A DNA stretch of 64,000 nucleotides from Roseibium suaedae (GTDB lineage: Bacteria; Pseudomonadota; Alphaproteobacteria; Rhizobiales; Stappiaceae). The first letter of the stretch is position 1. Each line of letters begins with the position of its first letter. This document shows positions 9,386-17,392 of the stretch, piece by piece. Position numbers and translations under genes: made by a program. Under the pieces are notes generated by a model. It did not search any database. It was not told where the DNA came from and worked only from the letters and a program-made list of their open reading frames with translations. The stretch spans positions 62,001 to 126,000 of the forward strand of contig NZ_FRBW01000002.1 in assembly GCF_900142725.1 (NCBI RefSeq). The letters are read 5' to 3'.

Positions 9386-10030
9386 ATGAAACCGTTTCCT
9401 CTGCTTGCGCTCGGGCTTGCAGCGAGCCTTGCGCTTGCCGGATGCAAGATCGTCAAGAACGAACCCGAAGGCGAGAAGGCAATCGCGGCAGATGCCTCGG
9501 GCGACGATGCCCGCACGGCCCAGCGCATTGCCGACACGTTCGAAAGCAAGCTTCTTCCCCTCGTCAATGACACCGCCCTGCCCCTTCCCGACCTGCGCAA
9601 GGCCCTTGCCGGTGGTCTTGATGCAGCAGGAAAGGCTCATGGCAACCGGGGAGCTGGCGCCGGCGCTGCCTGGAACTTTGCGGTCAAGGGAGAAGGCAAG
9701 GTGGTCAGCGCAAAGCTCGACAGCCGCGCCCGCTGGATTGGCCTCGATACCGATGGCGACAATCAGCAGGATGTGACGGTGCAGCTTGGCCCGGTCATCA
9801 AGGGATCGGCCATGCGTGACATTGCCGCCTTCTACAATTTCGACGACTTCCGCGACCAGATCGAATTCGCCAAGCTCGGCCGGGCGATCAATGACGAATT
9901 GTCCAAACGCATTTCCGTTCCGGACGGAGATCTGACCGGACGCACGGTCCGCTTCACCGGTGTCGTGCCGCTCAAGAAAGCGGATGAGGAGTTCACCGTT
10001 ACCCCCTCGAAGATCGAGGTCCTGCCATGA
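9386..10030 (+). CDS. DUF2291 family lipoprotein
   Basis: A 214-residue protein of unknown function. Its N-terminus is a lipoprotein signal with the lipobox LALAGC (Cys20), so the mature protein should be anchored in a membrane facing the periplasm. The body contains GAAWNFAVKGEGKVV, DTDGDNQQDVTVQLGPVIKG, and a C-terminal RTVRFTGVVPLKKA segment, consistent with a small beta-rich domain. DUF2291 genes are typically found inside CUT2 sugar importer operons, as here: the stop overlaps the ATPase start by four bases (ATGA). It may be an accessory subunit that presents ligand or stabilises the complex; that is inference from position only. Confidence 0.8.
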   Translation: MKPFPLLALGLAASLALAGCKIVKNEPEGEKAIAADASGDDARTAQRIADTFESKLLPLVNDTALPLPDLRKALAGGLDAAGKAHGNRGAGAGAAWNFAVKGEGKVVSAKLDSRARWIGLDTDGDNQQDVTVQLGPVIKGSAMRDIAAFYNFDDFRDQIEFAKLGRAINDELSKRISVPDGDLTGRTVRFTGVVPLKKADEEFTVTPSKIEVLP

Positions 10031-11574
10031 CCGGGCCCGTCCCTTCTGCGGAGCATCCGGTCGGCCTGTCGATCCGCGGTGCGGTAAAGGTCTATCCGGG
10101 CACCCGCGCCCTCAAGGGCGTCGACTTCGACATCCGCATGGGCGCGGTCAATGTGCTGGTCGGTGAAAACGGCGCAGGCAAGTCGACCCTGATGAAGGTC
10201 ATTGCCGGTGTAGAGGACCTGACAGAAGGCGAGATCCTGATAGGTGGCAAAGCCGTTCACTTCCGCCACAAGGATGACGCGGTAGCCCATGGCATCGGCA
10301 TCGTCTTTCAGGAACTGAACCTCTTTCCCGATCTCACCGTGGCCGAGAATGTCTTCATGGGCCGCGAGCCCCTGCGTTTCGGCTTCGACATCGACAAGGG
10401 CGCCGTTGTCCGCCGCACCCGCGAGTTGCTGGGGCGCCTGGAACAGGACATTGATCCGGAAATGCGGCTCGGTTTCCTGCGCATCGGCCAGCAGCAGATC
10501 ATCGAGATCGCCAAGGCCCTGGCCGAAGACGCCAGGATCCTGATTCTGGATGAACCCACATCGGCCCTCTCAGCTGCTGAGGTGGAAGTGCTCTTCCGCA
10601 TCATCGACGAGCTGAAGGCCCAGGGCGTCGGCATTGTCTATATTTCCCACCGCCTGGAAGAACTGATCCGGGTCGGCGACTACATCACCGTTCTGCGCGA
10701 CGGCGAGATCACCGGATCGCGTCCCATGGAAGGCGTCGACATTCCCTGGATCGTCCGCGCCATGATCGGCGAGAAATCCAAGGACTATTCCCAGGGCACG
10801 GGTCACGCATTCGGCGAAGAGGTTTTCCGGGCAGAAAACATTTCCCTGCCCAAGATGGGCGGCGGCTGGCTGGTGGATGATGTGTCCCTGTCCTTGCGCT
10901 CCGGCGAGATCCTTGGCGTCTACGGATTGATGGGTGCGGGCCGGTCCGAATTCCTGGAATGCGTCATGGCCCAGCATCCGGGTTCTGGCGGGCGTTTCTT
11001 TGTCGAGGGCCGCGAGATGCGGGAGGCCTCCGTCGACAGGCGCATCGCCCGGGGCATAGCCCTGGTGCCAGAGGACCGCAAGCGCGACGGCCTGGTGCAG
11101 ATCATGTCGATCCGCGAGAACCTGACCCTGTCGTCCCTGAAGAGCTTCACCCGGATCTTCCACATGAGCCTTTCAGCGGAGGCTGACCGGGTACGCGACT
11201 ATATCCGCCGCCTGACGATCAAGGTCGCGAGCCCCGAAAACCCGGTTTCCTCGCTGTCGGGCGGCAACCAGCAGAAAGTGGTGATCGGCAAGGCGCTGAT
11301 GACCGGACCGAAGGTGCTGATGATGGATGAGCCCTCGCGCGGCATCGACATCGGGGCCAAGGCCGAGATCTACCGGACCATGCGCCAGCTCGCTTCCGAG
11401 GGCATTGGCATCATCTTCGTCACCTCGGACCTGGAAGAGGTTCTGGGGCTTTCCGACCGCATTCTCGTCATGGCCGACGGCCGGGTAACCGGTGAATTCC
11501 AGAAGGGCGCTGATGCTGCGCAGGTGATTGCTGCCGCCACGCCGGACAAGACCAAAAAGGGACACGCAGCATGA
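10027..11574 (+). CDS. Sugar ABC transporter ATP-binding protein (CUT2, RbsA-like)
   Basis: A 515-residue double ATPase that powers the CUT2 importer at the inner face of the membrane. The first half has Walker A GENGAGKSTL (about residues 48-57), Q-loop FQELNLFPD, and Walker B ILILDEPTSAL. The second half has the degenerate P-loop GLMGAGRSEFLE, signature LSGGNQQKVVIGKAL, and Walker B VLMMDEPSRGID, exactly the asymmetry known for RbsA/MglA/XylG. Four-base ATGA overlaps join it to the DUF2291 gene before it and the permease after it. Substrate specificity lies with the binding protein and permease. Confidence 0.95.
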   Translation: MTGPVPSAEHPVGLSIRGAVKVYPGTRALKGVDFDIRMGAVNVLVGENGAGKSTLMKVIAGVEDLTEGEILIGGKAVHFRHKDDAVAHGIGIVFQELNLFPDLTVAENVFMGREPLRFGFDIDKGAVVRRTRELLGRLEQDIDPEMRLGFLRIGQQQIIEIAKALAEDARILILDEPTSALSAAEVEVLFRIIDELKAQGVGIVYISHRLEELIRVGDYITVLRDGEITGSRPMEGVDIPWIVRAMIGEKSKDYSQGTGHAFGEEVFRAENISLPKMGGGWLVDDVSLSLRSGEILGVYGLMGAGRSEFLECVMAQHPGSGGRFFVEGREMREASVDRRIARGIALVPEDRKRDGLVQIMSIRENLTLSSLKSFTRIFHMSLSAEADRVRDYIRRLTIKVASPENPVSSLSGGNQQKVVIGKALMTGPKVLMMDEPSRGIDIGAKAEIYRTMRQLASEGIGIIFVTSDLEEVLGLSDRILVMADGRVTGEFQKGADAAQVIAAATPDKTKKGHAA

Positions 11575-12635
11575 CCGCCACCACCGCAACCGCCGCGCCG
11601 GCACCGCAGAAGATCAACTGGCTTCTGCTTCTGCTCAAGGCCCGCACCTTTGTGGCCCTGATCCTGGTGCTGGCCTATTTCTCCTTCGCCGCGCCCAACT
11701 TCCTGAGCACCGCCAATGCGGTTCTCGTCTCCAAGCATGTCGCGATCAATGCCTTCCTCGCCATCGGCATGACCTTCGTCATCATTACAGGCGGGATTGA
11801 CCTGTCCGTCGGGTCGGTCGTCGGGCTTTGCGGCATGGTCGCCGGCTGGCTGCTGCTCAATGGCATCGATGTCGGCCTCGGCTGGTCCATCCAGTTCAAT
11901 ACCCTTGAGGTGATGCTGATCGTCTGCCTCGTCGGCATATTCGTCGGCTGGATCAACGGTACATTGATAACAAGGTTCAACGTCGCCCCCTTCATCGCCA
12001 CCCTGGGCATGCTCTATGTGGCCCGAGGCTCCGCTCTCTTGTCCTCCGAAGGCCGGACCTTTCCGAACCTGAACGGCACGGCAGATTATGGCTCCTCGAG
12101 CTTCCCTGAAATTGGCGCAGGCAGCTTCCTGGGCATCCCGGTCATGATCTGGATGCTGATCATCGTGACAATCGCCGCCTCCTACATCGCCAGCCGCACA
12201 CCACTTGGCCGTCATATTTATGCGGTCGGCGGCAATGAGCGGGGCGCAGCTCTCTCCGGCGTCCGCGTCAGGCGGGTGAAGATGTTCGTCTACATGTTCT
12301 CCGGACTGATGGCAGCGCTCGTCGGCCTGATCATCGCGTCCCAGCTCAAGGCCTCCCACCCGGCAACGGGAGAGTTCTTCGAACTGAACGCCATTGCGGC
12401 GGCGGTTCTGGGCGGCACCTCCATGTCCGGCGGGCGCGGCCGCATCGGCGGCACCATCGTCGGAGCCTTCGTCATCGGCATCCTGTCTGATGGATTGATC
12501 ATGATGGGGGTCTCCTCTTTCTGGCAGATGGTCATCAAGGGGCTCGTGATCATCGCGGCCGTCGTCATCGACCAGGCACAAAGCCGGTTGCAAACCCGCG
12601 TTGCCTTGTCACAGGAGGCAGCGGCAAGCCGATAG
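11571..12635 (+). CDS. Sugar ABC transporter permease (CUT2, RbsC-like)
   Basis: A 354-residue polytopic inner-membrane protein of the BPD_transp_2 family. About eight to ten hydrophobic segments are visible. The family motifs GGIDLSVGSVVGL and AAVLGGTSMSGGRGRIGGTI are intact. It is expected to form a homodimer that works with the double ATPase encoded immediately upstream. It is the last transporter gene of the operon; the regulator gene begins 54 bases further on, after its own AGGAGG ribosome site. Confidence 0.94.
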   Translation: MTATTATAAPAPQKINWLLLLLKARTFVALILVLAYFSFAAPNFLSTANAVLVSKHVAINAFLAIGMTFVIITGGIDLSVGSVVGLCGMVAGWLLLNGIDVGLGWSIQFNTLEVMLIVCLVGIFVGWINGTLITRFNVAPFIATLGMLYVARGSALLSSEGRTFPNLNGTADYGSSSFPEIGAGSFLGIPVMIWMLIIVTIAASYIASRTPLGRHIYAVGGNERGAALSGVRVRRVKMFVYMFSGLMAALVGLIIASQLKASHPATGEFFELNAIAAAVLGGTSMSGGRGRIGGTIVGAFVIGILSDGLIMMGVSSFWQMVIKGLVIIAAVVIDQAQSRLQTRVALSQEAAASR

Positions 12636-12689
12636 TCGGCAAAAGCCGGAACTCTTGCTCCTCATAAGGTTTGAGAGTAGGAGGGTTCA

Positions 12690-13541
12690 TTGTGCGGCGG
12701 GCCGATGCCTGCAGGCCGAAGGGGCATGAGAGTGAACGAGAAACACAGCGCGGACCGCAACGAAAATACGGTGCGGCTCCTGGCAGAACCGAGGCGCCAG
12801 CGCATTCTCGAATGGATCGAGGAAGAAGGCTCAGCCCGTGTACGCGACCTGTCGGCCGCCTTCGAGGTTTCAGAGGCGACCATCCGGCAGGATCTGGAGC
12901 GGCTGGAACGCGACGGCCAGATCACCCGCGAGCACGGCGGCGCCTACCTCAACTCCGTGCGCACCCAATCGGCCAGCATGTCCCTCCATCATCAGGAGAA
13001 CATGGACCGCAAGCGCAAGATCGGCGCACTGGCCGCCGATCAGGTGGCCGATGGCGAAACCCTGATCCTGGATGCAGGCACCACCACCACCGAAGTGGCC
13101 CTGCGCCTGACCGGCCGCAGCAACCTGACCGTGATCACGAATGCGCTGAACATCGCCGTCATTCTCGGATCCGTTCCGGGCAACGCAGTGCATATGCCGG
13201 GCGGTCAGTTCAAGCCGCCCACTCTTTCCCTGTCCGGCGACAAGTCGGTTGAATATTTCCGCTCGATCTTTGCCGGTAAGCTGTTCCTGGCCACCGCCGG
13301 CGTCGCTCTGGATGCAGGCCTCACCTATCCGAGCTTTGCCGATTTGCAGCTCAAGGAAGCGATGATCCGCGCGGCCAGCCACGTCTATCTCGTGGCCGAC
13401 AGCACCAAGATCAACCGGTCGTCCTTTACCCGGCTCGGGGCGCTGGAGCTCATTCATTCCTTCATCACCGATGACGGCATCTCCGACGCCGCCGCAAAGG
13501 AATTCGAGCATCGGGGTATCAAGGTCCTGATTGCAAAATAG
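12690..13541 (+). CDS. DeoR/GlpR family transcriptional regulator
   Basis: A 283-residue cytoplasmic repressor of sugar metabolism. The N-terminal helix-turn-helix reads VRDLSAAFEVSEATIRQDLE, typical of DeoR proteins, and the C-terminal DeoRC sensor domain contains LILDAGTTTTEVALRL, which binds a phosphorylated sugar effector in this family. I favour the TTG start at 12690 because AGGAGG at 12679-12684 sits 5 bases before it; the ATG at 12726 and GTG at 12732 lack such a site. It is the last gene of the CUT2 operon. The likely effector is the ketose phosphate made by the divergently encoded kinase, and likely targets are the paired motifs at 7685 and 8236. Confidence 0.9.
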   Translation: MCGGPMPAGRRGMRVNEKHSADRNENTVRLLAEPRRQRILEWIEEEGSARVRDLSAAFEVSEATIRQDLERLERDGQITREHGGAYLNSVRTQSASMSLHHQENMDRKRKIGALAADQVADGETLILDAGTTTTEVALRLTGRSNLTVITNALNIAVILGSVPGNAVHMPGGQFKPPTLSLSGDKSVEYFRSIFAGKLFLATAGVALDAGLTYPSFADLQLKEAMIRAASHVYLVADSTKINRSSFTRLGALELIHSFITDDGISDAAAKEFEHRGIKVLIAK

Positions 13542-13569
13542 GCGCGCCCGGTCTCACCGGAACGCGCCT
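13540..13569 (+). terminator. Stem-loop at the end of the DeoR gene
   Basis: AGGCGCG and CGCGCCT pair around an inner CCGGT/ACCGG stem, starting at the stop codon of the regulator gene. No U-run follows, so termination here is less certain than at other sites. It lies between two converging genes. Confidence 0.4.
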
Positions 13570-13628
13570 ATTAGAGTGTGGTCAGGACTGCCAGGCGGCA
13601 GTCCGTCAAATTCCTGTCCGCTTCAAGA

Positions 13629-14099
13629 TCAGGCCGCAGCGCTGACCGAAGCGCCGAACACCCGCTCATTCAGCTCATAGACCTGAACGGCAGCATCCGC
13701 TGCTTCGCGGCCCTTATGCACGAAATGCGCATGGTAGAAGCTCTCGTGCTCATCCTTCGGCTGGAAGTGATGCGGCGTCAGAGAGACGGAGAAGACCGGA
13801 ACGCCGGTCGCCATCTGGGCATCCATGAGACCGGACACGACGGCCTGGGCCACGAAGTCATGGCGGTAGATGCCACCGTCGACGACGAGTGCGGAGGCTG
13901 CGATACCGGCAAAGCGGCCGGTTTCAGCCAGCTTCTTGGCCAGGAGCGGCATTTCGAAAGCGCCAGGCACATCGAAGCTTTCGACCTTGGCAGCCGGAAG
14001 CAGCTCGGCAAGGCGCTGGGTAAAGCCGGCATAGGCCTGATCAACGATCTCTGCATGCCAGCGAGCCTTGATGAAGGCAAAGGTAGGGGATTTTGTCAT
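13629..14099 (-). CDS. ribH2: 6,7-dimethyl-8-ribityllumazine synthase, RibH2 type
   Basis: Penultimate enzyme of riboflavin synthesis: condenses 5-amino-6-ribitylaminouracil with 3,4-dihydroxy-2-butanone 4-phosphate. The 156-residue protein starts MTKSPTFAFIKARWHAEIVD and carries FDVPGAFEMPLLAKKL and DGGIYRHDFVAQAV, with the proton-relay His in YRHDF. The IYRHDF form and the VSLTPHHF segment are those of the RibH2 lineage first characterised in Brucella and Mesorhizobium, which is decameric and differs from the ribH1 of the main rib operon. The gene stands alone on the minus strand behind an FMN riboswitch, as in those relatives. I chose the start at 14099 because upstream in-frame codons fall in the leader. 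Confidence 0.93.
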   Translation of the reverse strand: MTKSPTFAFIKARWHAEIVDQAYAGFTQRLAELLPAAKVESFDVPGAFEMPLLAKKLAETGRFAGIAASALVVDGGIYRHDFVAQAVVSGLMDAQMATGVPVFSVSLTPHHFQPKDEHESFYHAHFVHKGREAADAAVQVYELNERVFGASVSAAA

Positions 14100-14171
14100 G
14101 GCTCTGAATCCTTTTCCAAATGACAAGATCCCAGAGCACGCCTGCAGCCTCGCGCCGGACAGGCACGTGAC

Positions 14172-14302
14172 TGCTTTCTCTTTCATCCGGACTATAACCG
14201 TCGGCCCCGGAATTTCACCGGTGTCTGCTGACCCGTTCCGGAGAACGGCGCTCGCGGGCTTTCACCGCCGGTGGGGAATTACACCCCGCCCTGAGAACGA
14301 CA
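14172..14302 (-). ncRNA. FMN riboswitch (RFN element) upstream of ribH2
   Basis: On the minus strand the conserved RFN blocks are all visible in order: TTCTCAGGGCGGGGTG, AATTCCCCACCGGCGGTGA, AGCCCGCGAGC, GGTCAGCAGA, CCGGTGAAATTCCGG, and the closing GTTATAGTCCGGATGAAAGA. It binds flavin mononucleotide and should shut down ribH2 when flavin is plentiful. The gap between the aptamer and the ribH2 start is about 70 bases, so control is probably at transcription elongation or translation initiation; no clear terminator hairpin with a U-run is seen there. Confidence 0.95.
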
Positions 14303-14454
14303 AACACTTAGGCACGGGCCGCAAGGGTGTCAAGGAGCCGAAGAGGAGTCTGCTGGCAGGGAAATCGAATTCACGTCAAGAGGACCGTCCCATGGATCTC
14401 CCATCAGGTGTCCATGGTCACACCCCTGTTTTGACAGAGGGCAGCAACGTCATA

Positions 14455-14474
14455 TAAAATATCACGATATTTTA
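14455..14474. promoter_or_regulatory. Candidate operator upstream of the GntR gene
   Basis: A perfect inverted repeat with 9-base arms: TAAAATATC, AC, GATATTTTA. It lies 61 bases upstream of the GntR start. The core AAATATCACGA recurs on the minus strand inside the repeat at 15549-15570 in front of dctP. FadR/UxuR-type GntR proteins bind short palindromes like this; autoregulation is the likely function. Confidence 0.6.
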
Positions 14475-14535
14475 CAGATGACTGGACGGAGGACGAAGTC
14501 GCCCTGGGTCCGACAGGATAAGGATATTCGGACCA

Positions 14536-15303
14536 ATGGCCCGCCCCCGCAAGGATTCCAAGCCACAAGATGCCATTGATCAGGAGGCCAGTGAACCCAA
14601 GCGCCGGAATTCGGTCAATCTGTTCGAACAGGCCTATGAGCGGCTCGAAGACCTGATCGTCAAATGCGAACTCAGCCCCGGGCGGTTTCTCTCCATCCAG
14701 GACCTGCAGACCCTGACCGGCATCAGCCGCACGCCGGTTCATCAGGCGGTCGGAAGACTTGCGGAAGATACGCTCATTCATATCCGCCCCCGCCACGGTC
14801 TGCAGATCGCACCGATCGACCTTGCCCGCGAGCGGATGCTCTTGCGCCTGCGCCGGGACCTCGAGCGTTTCGTCATCAAGCTGGCTGCTGAAAACGCCTC
14901 CCCGGCCCAGCGCAACCAGATGCTGCATCTGGCGCGGGTGATCCGGGAGCGCCGGTCGACAATCACCATCGATGACTTCAACAATTTCGACAGGCGCATC
15001 GACACGCTGATTCTAACAGCCGGAAACGAGCCATTTCTGGTTCACACCCTCAGGCCCCTGCACACGATCTTCCGCCGGATCGGCTGGATCCACCACAACC
15101 ACACCTCCGGCAATTTCAGCCTGGATGGCACGGTCGACCATCACCTTGCCGTGCTCAATGCCATTGCCAACCGGCATGTGGAGGAAGCCGTCTCAGCCTC
15201 CGATGCCTTGATCGAATTCGTCAACTCCATGTTCGACGTGATCGAAAAGGAAATCGATCCCTCCCTGCTCGACTGCAGCATCGAGCCGTTTGTCACGCTC
15301 TAA
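14536..15303 (+). CDS. GntR family regulator with FCD ligand-binding domain
   Basis: A 255-residue DNA-binding regulator. After a 30-residue basic and polar tail the winged helix runs from about residue 31 to 95; the recognition region reads LSIQDLQTLTGISRTPVHQAV. The C-terminal all-helical FCD domain (about 100-240) has the metal-ligand pattern expected of the family, with Asp in NNFDRRIDTLI and His in TVDHHLAVLNAI. FCD sensors usually bind small carboxylates or sugar acids. It sits directly before the TRAP transporter and sugar-acid genes and is flanked by matching inverted repeats, so it is probably their local repressor. Confidence 0.9.
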   Translation: MARPRKDSKPQDAIDQEASEPKRRNSVNLFEQAYERLEDLIVKCELSPGRFLSIQDLQTLTGISRTPVHQAVGRLAEDTLIHIRPRHGLQIAPIDLARERMLLRLRRDLERFVIKLAAENASPAQRNQMLHLARVIRERRSTITIDDFNNFDRRIDTLILTAGNEPFLVHTLRPLHTIFRRIGWIHHNHTSGNFSLDGTVDHHLAVLNAIANRHVEEAVSASDALIEFVNSMFDVIEKEIDPSLLDCSIEPFVTL

Positions 15304-15548
15304 TAACCGCCCTGGCCCGCGTCTGCCCCTCCCTCGCTTGGTGATGGCGCGGCACCGGTTGCCCCGAGCAGTCGGATCAAGTCCAAACAGGCGGCATTTC
15401 CGGAAGCCAGGCCCCGCTCACATGTCCCCTCCGGCATTTTTGACTTCGTCAATTTCAATCCAATTTATCCGTACAATCTCAAATACTTAACCGCCACACC
15501 CTCCTCCTCCTTCCCCAATGGAAGCCGCGCCCGCTTGCGGCGTTTAAA
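15304..15548. other. Intergenic region before the TRAP operon
   Basis: About 245 bases between the GntR gene and the operator at 15549. I see no coding potential, terminator with a U-run, or repeat. The promoter of the TRAP operon should lie at its right end, overlapping the operator, but no clear -35/-10 pair could be assigned. Confidence 0.5.
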
Positions 15549-15570
15549 ATGTCGTGATATTTCACGACAT
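15549..15570. promoter_or_regulatory. Candidate operator upstream of dctP
   Basis: A perfect inverted repeat with 9-base arms ATGTCGTGA and TCACGACAT separated by TATT. On the minus strand the centre reads AAATATCACGA, an 11-base match to the palindrome upstream of the GntR gene. It lies 53 bases before the dctP start, where a bound regulator would block the promoter or the polymerase. Confidence 0.6.
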
Positions 15571-15623
15571 ATTAATGAGGCGCCGTAGAAAGCTCCTCAT
15601 TGTTGAAATGGGAGGAAATCAGA

Positions 15624-16652
15624 ATGAATTTGTTCCGCACCGGTCTTGCCGGAGCGCTTGCGCTTGGCCTTGCCACCGTCATTCCCGCATCCGGCTTTGC
15701 GCAGGATGCGACCACCCTGCGCTTCCAGACGCACCACAGCGCATCGTCGCTTCAGGGCAAGGCCTTGCTGCGTTTTGCCGAGCTCGCAAACGAAATGTCC
15801 AACGGCACGCTCCAGGTCGAGATGCTGACGGATTCTTCCGTGATCAAGTCGTCCGAAGCTTTTGAAGCTGCCGCAACCGGCATCATCGATGGTGACGCGA
15901 CCGGCGCTGGTTATGTCACCGGCAAGAATCCGGCCTTCCAGTTCTACGGCGACGTGATGGGCGGTTACTCCACCCCCTATCAGATCCTCGGCTGGTACAA
16001 GAATGCTGGTGGACTGGAGCTTGCCAACAAGCTCTACGAACAGTTCAACATGCACCTGATCGGCACCTTTGTCGCAACGCCGGAGTCCCTCGGCTCCAGC
16101 ACGTCTCTTGCTGGCATCAATGACCTGAAGGGCTGGAAGTTCCGCTCTCCTCCCGGCATGGAATCCGAGATCTTCCAGAAGCTGGGCGCTGCCCCCGTGG
16201 TGATGCCGTTCGGTGAAGTCTTCACCGCCATGACCACCGGCACGGTTTCTGGTGCGGATGCATCCACCCTCGCCGTCAACAAGGGCCTCGGCCTCTATGA
16301 TGTCGGCAAGTTCGCTACATATCCCGGCTTCCACTCCATGCCGATTGAGCATGTGACCGTCAATCTCGACAAGTGGAACAGCCTCTCGGACAGCCAGAAG
16401 GACATCCTGCAGTCTGCGATCGACACCATCGCCATCGAAGTGGCGACCCAGTCGGAAATCAACGACCGCAAGGCAGCCTCCGAGCTGAAGGAAGCCGGTG
16501 TGACCCTGCAGGACTGGAGCCAGGAAGACCGTCTGGCCTTCCGCAAGGTGGCTCAGGAAGTCTGGGCAGACTGGGCAACCCGCAGCCCGGAAGCACAGGC
16601 AGCCTATGATTCCCACGTTGCCTACATGAAGTCGCTCGGCATCCTCGACTGA
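15624..16652 (+). CDS. dctP: TRAP transporter substrate-binding protein, DctP family
   Basis: Periplasmic binding protein of 342 residues. GGGAGGAAATCAGA directly before the ATG at 15624 fixes the start. The Sec signal peptide is MNLFRTGLAGALALGLATVI with cleavage near SGFAQ-DA. The mature protein begins TTLRFQTHHSASSLQGKALL, and the DctP organic-anion motif is visible in LKGWKFRSPPGMESEIFQKL, where the conserved Arg binds the ligand carboxylate. With DctQ and DctM it forms an ion-gradient-driven importer for acidic ligands. Downstream idonate-type enzymes suggest a sugar acid as cargo. A GC-rich stem-loop follows the gene. Confidence 0.93.
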   Translation: MNLFRTGLAGALALGLATVIPASGFAQDATTLRFQTHHSASSLQGKALLRFAELANEMSNGTLQVEMLTDSSVIKSSEAFEAAATGIIDGDATGAGYVTGKNPAFQFYGDVMGGYSTPYQILGWYKNAGGLELANKLYEQFNMHLIGTFVATPESLGSSTSLAGINDLKGWKFRSPPGMESEIFQKLGAAPVVMPFGEVFTAMTTGTVSGADASTLAVNKGLGLYDVGKFATYPGFHSMPIEHVTVNLDKWNSLSDSQKDILQSAIDTIAIEVATQSEINDRKAASELKEAGVTLQDWSQEDRLAFRKVAQEVWADWATRSPEAQAAYDSHVAYMKSLGILD

Positions 16653-16691
16653 CCCGAGAACTGACTGTGGGGGCTAACCGCCCTTGAAGAC

Positions 16692-16728
16692 GCGGGCCGG
16701 CGGCCCTGAAACTCCGCCGCTGGCCCGC
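16692..16728 (+). other. Stem-loop between dctP and dctQ
   Basis: GCGGGCC pairs with GGCCCGC and, inside, GGCGG with CCGCC, leaving a three-base bulge. It occupies the 223-base gap after the binding-protein gene and has no U-run. Both other binding-protein genes in this window also have such a hairpin after them. Confidence 0.5.
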
Positions 16729-16875
16729 TTGCGTCCGGATTCTGCCCTGCAACAGTGCGCTCGAAGCACATGTGCCTGTCCATGCTCTCAATGCCGGCCC
16801 TTGGCTCTGGCCCATTGCGCGGACCAAGGCAGACCGTTCCGGCCGTCCACTGACCTTCAGACCGACGAGGATTTC

Positions 16876-17385
16876 ATGCCGGCTCCCTCCGAGAATTCAG
16901 ACCACAAACTCTGTCCCAAAGCGGCCCTGCTAGCCTCGCCCCTGCTCGTGATTGTTGCGATCACGCTCTACGAGGTCGTAGTGCGCTATATCTTCGGCAG
17001 CCCGACGATCTGGGTCAATGAAATGGCCCTGTTCCTGTCCGCGATCGTCTACCTGATCGCCGGCGTCTATGTCATGGCACTCGACGATCACCTGCGGATC
17101 TCGGTGATATACGATGCGGTGCCCCGCCTCGTCCGCCGTTTCTTCGACCTCATTACGCTGCTTTCCACGCTGGTCTTCTGTGGTGGCCTTGCCTATTTCG
17201 GCGCGCCCACAGCCTGGCGTGCCCTCGTCACCTTCGAGCGTTTCGGCACTGCGTGGAACCCGCCCATCCCGGCCATCGTCAAACCCTTCGTCGTCGTTGC
17301 GGCAGGTCTGATGGCTGTCCTTGCAATCGTCAACTTCCTGCGCGCCAGCCAGCATCCGCGGCCAGGCAGCGACCGGATCGATTGA
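16876..17385 (+). CDS. dctQ: TRAP transporter small permease, DctQ family
   Basis: A 169-residue inner-membrane protein with four hydrophobic segments (first near LLASPLLVIVAITLYEVVVRY, last near IVKPFVVVAAGLMAVLAIVNF). The DctQ signature is present in YEVVVRYIFGSPTIWVNEMA. Start at ATG 16876 is preceded by GACGAGGA; a longer in-frame version would add about 64 residues without hydrophobic or family character. The small subunit bridges DctP and the large permease. The next gene starts 7 bases after the stop. Confidence 0.9.
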   Translation: MPAPSENSDHKLCPKAALLASPLLVIVAITLYEVVVRYIFGSPTIWVNEMALFLSAIVYLIAGVYVMALDDHLRISVIYDAVPRLVRRFFDLITLLSTLVFCGGLAYFGAPTAWRALVTFERFGTAWNPPIPAIVKPFVVVAAGLMAVLAIVNFLRASQHPRPGSDRID

Positions 17386-17392
17386 GGCTGCC

